DNA of 6,030 bases from an uncultured Dialister sp. (GTDB lineage: Bacteria; Bacillota; Negativicutes; Veillonellales; Dialisteraceae): positions 1-6,030 of the forward strand of contig NZ_UPZP01000120.1 in NCBI RefSeq assembly GCF_900538805.1. The letters run 5' to 3'. Under the pieces are notes generated by a model. That model was not told the DNA's origin. It ran no database searches and was given only the letters and a program-made list of their open reading frames with translations. The translations under genes and the position numbers were made by a program. Positions 5,306 through 6,030 of the stretch are shown here, piece after piece. Numbering within the stretch: the first letter of the stretch is position 1; the number at the start of each line of letters is the position of its first letter.

Positions 5306-5540
5306 ATTTTCTTTGTATTTTATATTACAAAATTATTCTATAATATTTGACAAATTATATGGAATTCTCATCAAATGAGAAAGAGATTTTTAAATATATA
5401 TTCTCAAATAGAATGGACCTATGACTTTTTATCGGATAATTTCGACGATTTCTCTTTCGGCCTTTTCTTCATTTTGAGAATAGTTTTCTTCTATGCAGTC
5501 TATTTGAGAATGGTTTTCTCTATTTCAGACAGTCAAATTC
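5306..5540. promoter_or_regulatory. AT-rich region with repeated TTCTC/GAGAA dyads
   Basis: Non-coding DNA upstream of the porin promoter. It contains TTCTCAT-CAA-ATGAGAA (5365-5381, perfect 7-bp arms), ATTCT-CAAAT-AGAAT (5400-5414), GAGAA-TAGTT-TTCTT (5476-5490) and GAGAA-TGGTT-TTCTC (5506-5520). The last two belong to a roughly 30-bp imperfect direct repeat. Such a cluster could bind a dimeric regulator acting on the porin or on a divergent gene, but no regulator is known from this window. The plus-strand frame from 5375 runs into repeat DNA and is not supported as a gene. Confidence 0.4.
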
Positions 5541-5559
5541 TTTTCACAAAGGGGCAATT

Positions 5560-5636
5560 TCCCTGCCTATACTACATGCCGGCTTGCCTCTCCCGCCTTC
5601 CTGCTGGCAGGTATTTACTATCATTGCCGTCACTAG
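5560..5636. repeat. Intergenic direct repeat, copy 1
   Basis: A block ending CTCCCGCCTTCCTGC-TGGCAGG-TATTTAC-ATCATTGCCGTCACTAG, with a short internal palindrome (CCTGC/GCAGG). It recurs at 5833-5910 with few changes. It stops at CACTAG and is followed immediately by a different repeat (5637-5683), so the repeats are packed end to end. There is no coding evidence. Confidence 0.65.
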
Positions 5637-5683
5637 CTTCATGCACCGAGATTCTTCACTTCGTTCAGAATGACGATCCCGGC
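5637..5683. repeat. Widespread 'HSERSEESR' intergenic repeat
   Basis: Contains GATTCTTCACTTCGTTCAG followed by AATGAC. Translated on the minus strand it gives HSERSEESR, a peptide that turns up in spurious ORFs across many bacterial genomes because this short palindromic repeat (GATTCT...AGAAT arms) is widely dispersed. It is treated as non-coding repeat DNA; the minus-strand 72-aa frame over it is not a gene. Confidence 0.7.
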
Positions 5684-5755
5684 AGGAAGGCTCCATGGTG
5701 CCAGGCGTCTGCCTTCTTTCCCCTGCACCAATGACACCAATGCAGCACCGCTCCC

Positions 5756-5832
5756 CTGTCATTTCGAGCGGAGGGCAGCGCCAAAATGATGAAATCGTTT
5801 CACGAAGTGAGTGAAACGGAGTCGAGAAATCT
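5756..5832. repeat. Second inverted intergenic repeat (CATTTCGAGC type)
   Basis: Starts GTCATTTCGAGCG and ends GAGTCGAGAAATCTC, so its ends are partly complementary, around a centre containing GTTTCACGAAGTGAGTGAAAC (itself an inverted repeat). It resembles the preceding HSERSEESR repeat in layout and is common in intergenic DNA of several phyla. No gene is supported. Confidence 0.5.
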
Positions 5833-5908
5833 CCCTCCCCTATGCTGCCCGCTGGCTTCGCCTCTCCCGCCTTCCTGCCGACAGGTATTTACCATCATTG
5901 CCGTCACT
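5833..5908. repeat. Intergenic direct repeat, copy 2
   Basis: Second copy of the block at 5560-5636, about 270 bp away in the same orientation. It keeps CTCCCGCCTTCCTGC, TATTTACCATCATTGCC and the terminal CACTA(G). The MITE-like palindrome begins exactly where this copy ends, which suggests insertion at the TA of CACTAG. Confidence 0.65.
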
Positions 5909-6030
5909 AGGGAAGCACTGATTAATTCGCAGAATCAAATTTCATATGAATTTTTATCCAATGCTGCGTCATAAGTCTCCTTAAATAGCTCGCTATTCGC
6001 GTCGACTTATTCCTTGCATTGGATAAAAAT
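5909..6030 (+). repeat. Palindromic MITE-like element, cut by window end
   Basis: Begins AGGGAAGCACTGATT. The arm ATTTTTATCCAATGC (5950-5964) is perfectly complementary to 6016-6030, ATAAGTC (5971-5977) to GACTTAT (6004-6010), and ATAGC to GCTAT around 5985-5996, all sharing an axis near 5990. If the symmetry holds, the element should end near 6072 and be about 163 bp long. There is no room for a transposase between the arms, so a non-autonomous element or long hairpin repeat is inferred. Its left arm matches 2475-2397 at about 81%. Confidence 0.65.

Noticed and set aside
5375..5734. 119-aa plus-strand frame in the porin upstream region
   Set aside because: Its second half is a translation of dispersed repeats (ending TEILHFVQNDD-like), and its first half covers the AT-rich dyad region. 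There is no ribosome binding site.
5544..5762. 72-aa minus-strand frame containing HSERSEESR
   Set aside because: This peptide is the known false translation of a widespread intergenic repeat.

Overview
This window most likely comes from a diderm Firmicute of the class Negativicutes, perhaps Dialister or a near relative. The main evidence is an outer-membrane porin with an N-terminal S-layer-homology (SLH) domain, a coiled-coil stalk and a C-terminal beta-barrel (OmpM type). Strong AGGAGG ribosome binding sites and the density of short repeats fit this. The genus is a guess. All three real protein genes, and one gene fragment, are on the minus strand.

Layout from left to right. Positions 1-170 hold short GC-rich hairpins and form the 3' exon side of a group II intron. 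Positions 171-2061 are a complete group II intron on the minus strand. Its 5' end (GTGCG...), EBS1/IBS1 pairing, intact endonuclease-less reverse transcriptase/maturase gene, domain V, and domain VI with a bulged branch-point A can all be read directly. Positions 2062-2240 hold more hairpin repeats. At least three copies of one 'mosaic hairpin' scaffold flank the intron, and the intron sits inside one of them. I see no gene in 2241-2350. A terminator (2352-2381), half of a palindromic MITE-like repeat (2397-2475) and a duplicated C-terminal fragment (2474-2689) of the next gene follow. Positions 2690-3688 encode an Rpn/PD-(D/E)XK family putative transposase. Positions 3744-3775 are the porin terminator, nearly identical to the one at 2352. 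Positions 3782-5128 encode the SLH porin. Its leader has a hairpin close to the predicted 5' end, and a good sigma-70-type promoter lies at 5277-5305. Positions 5306-5540 are AT-rich non-coding DNA with several TTCTC/GAGAA dyads. Positions 5560-6030 are non-coding repeats, ending in a second copy of the MITE-like palindrome cut by the window edge.

The only housekeeping-type gene is the porin, which would tether the outer membrane to peptidoglycan and allow small solutes to pass. The rest is a repeat and mobile-element island downstream and upstream of it. The most interesting structures are the link between the intron and a family of hairpins with a conserved scaffold and changing stems, the in-frame tandem duplication of the Rpn C-terminus across a stop codon, and the paired MITE-like repeats. 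I found no tRNA, rRNA, CRISPR array or defence operon.
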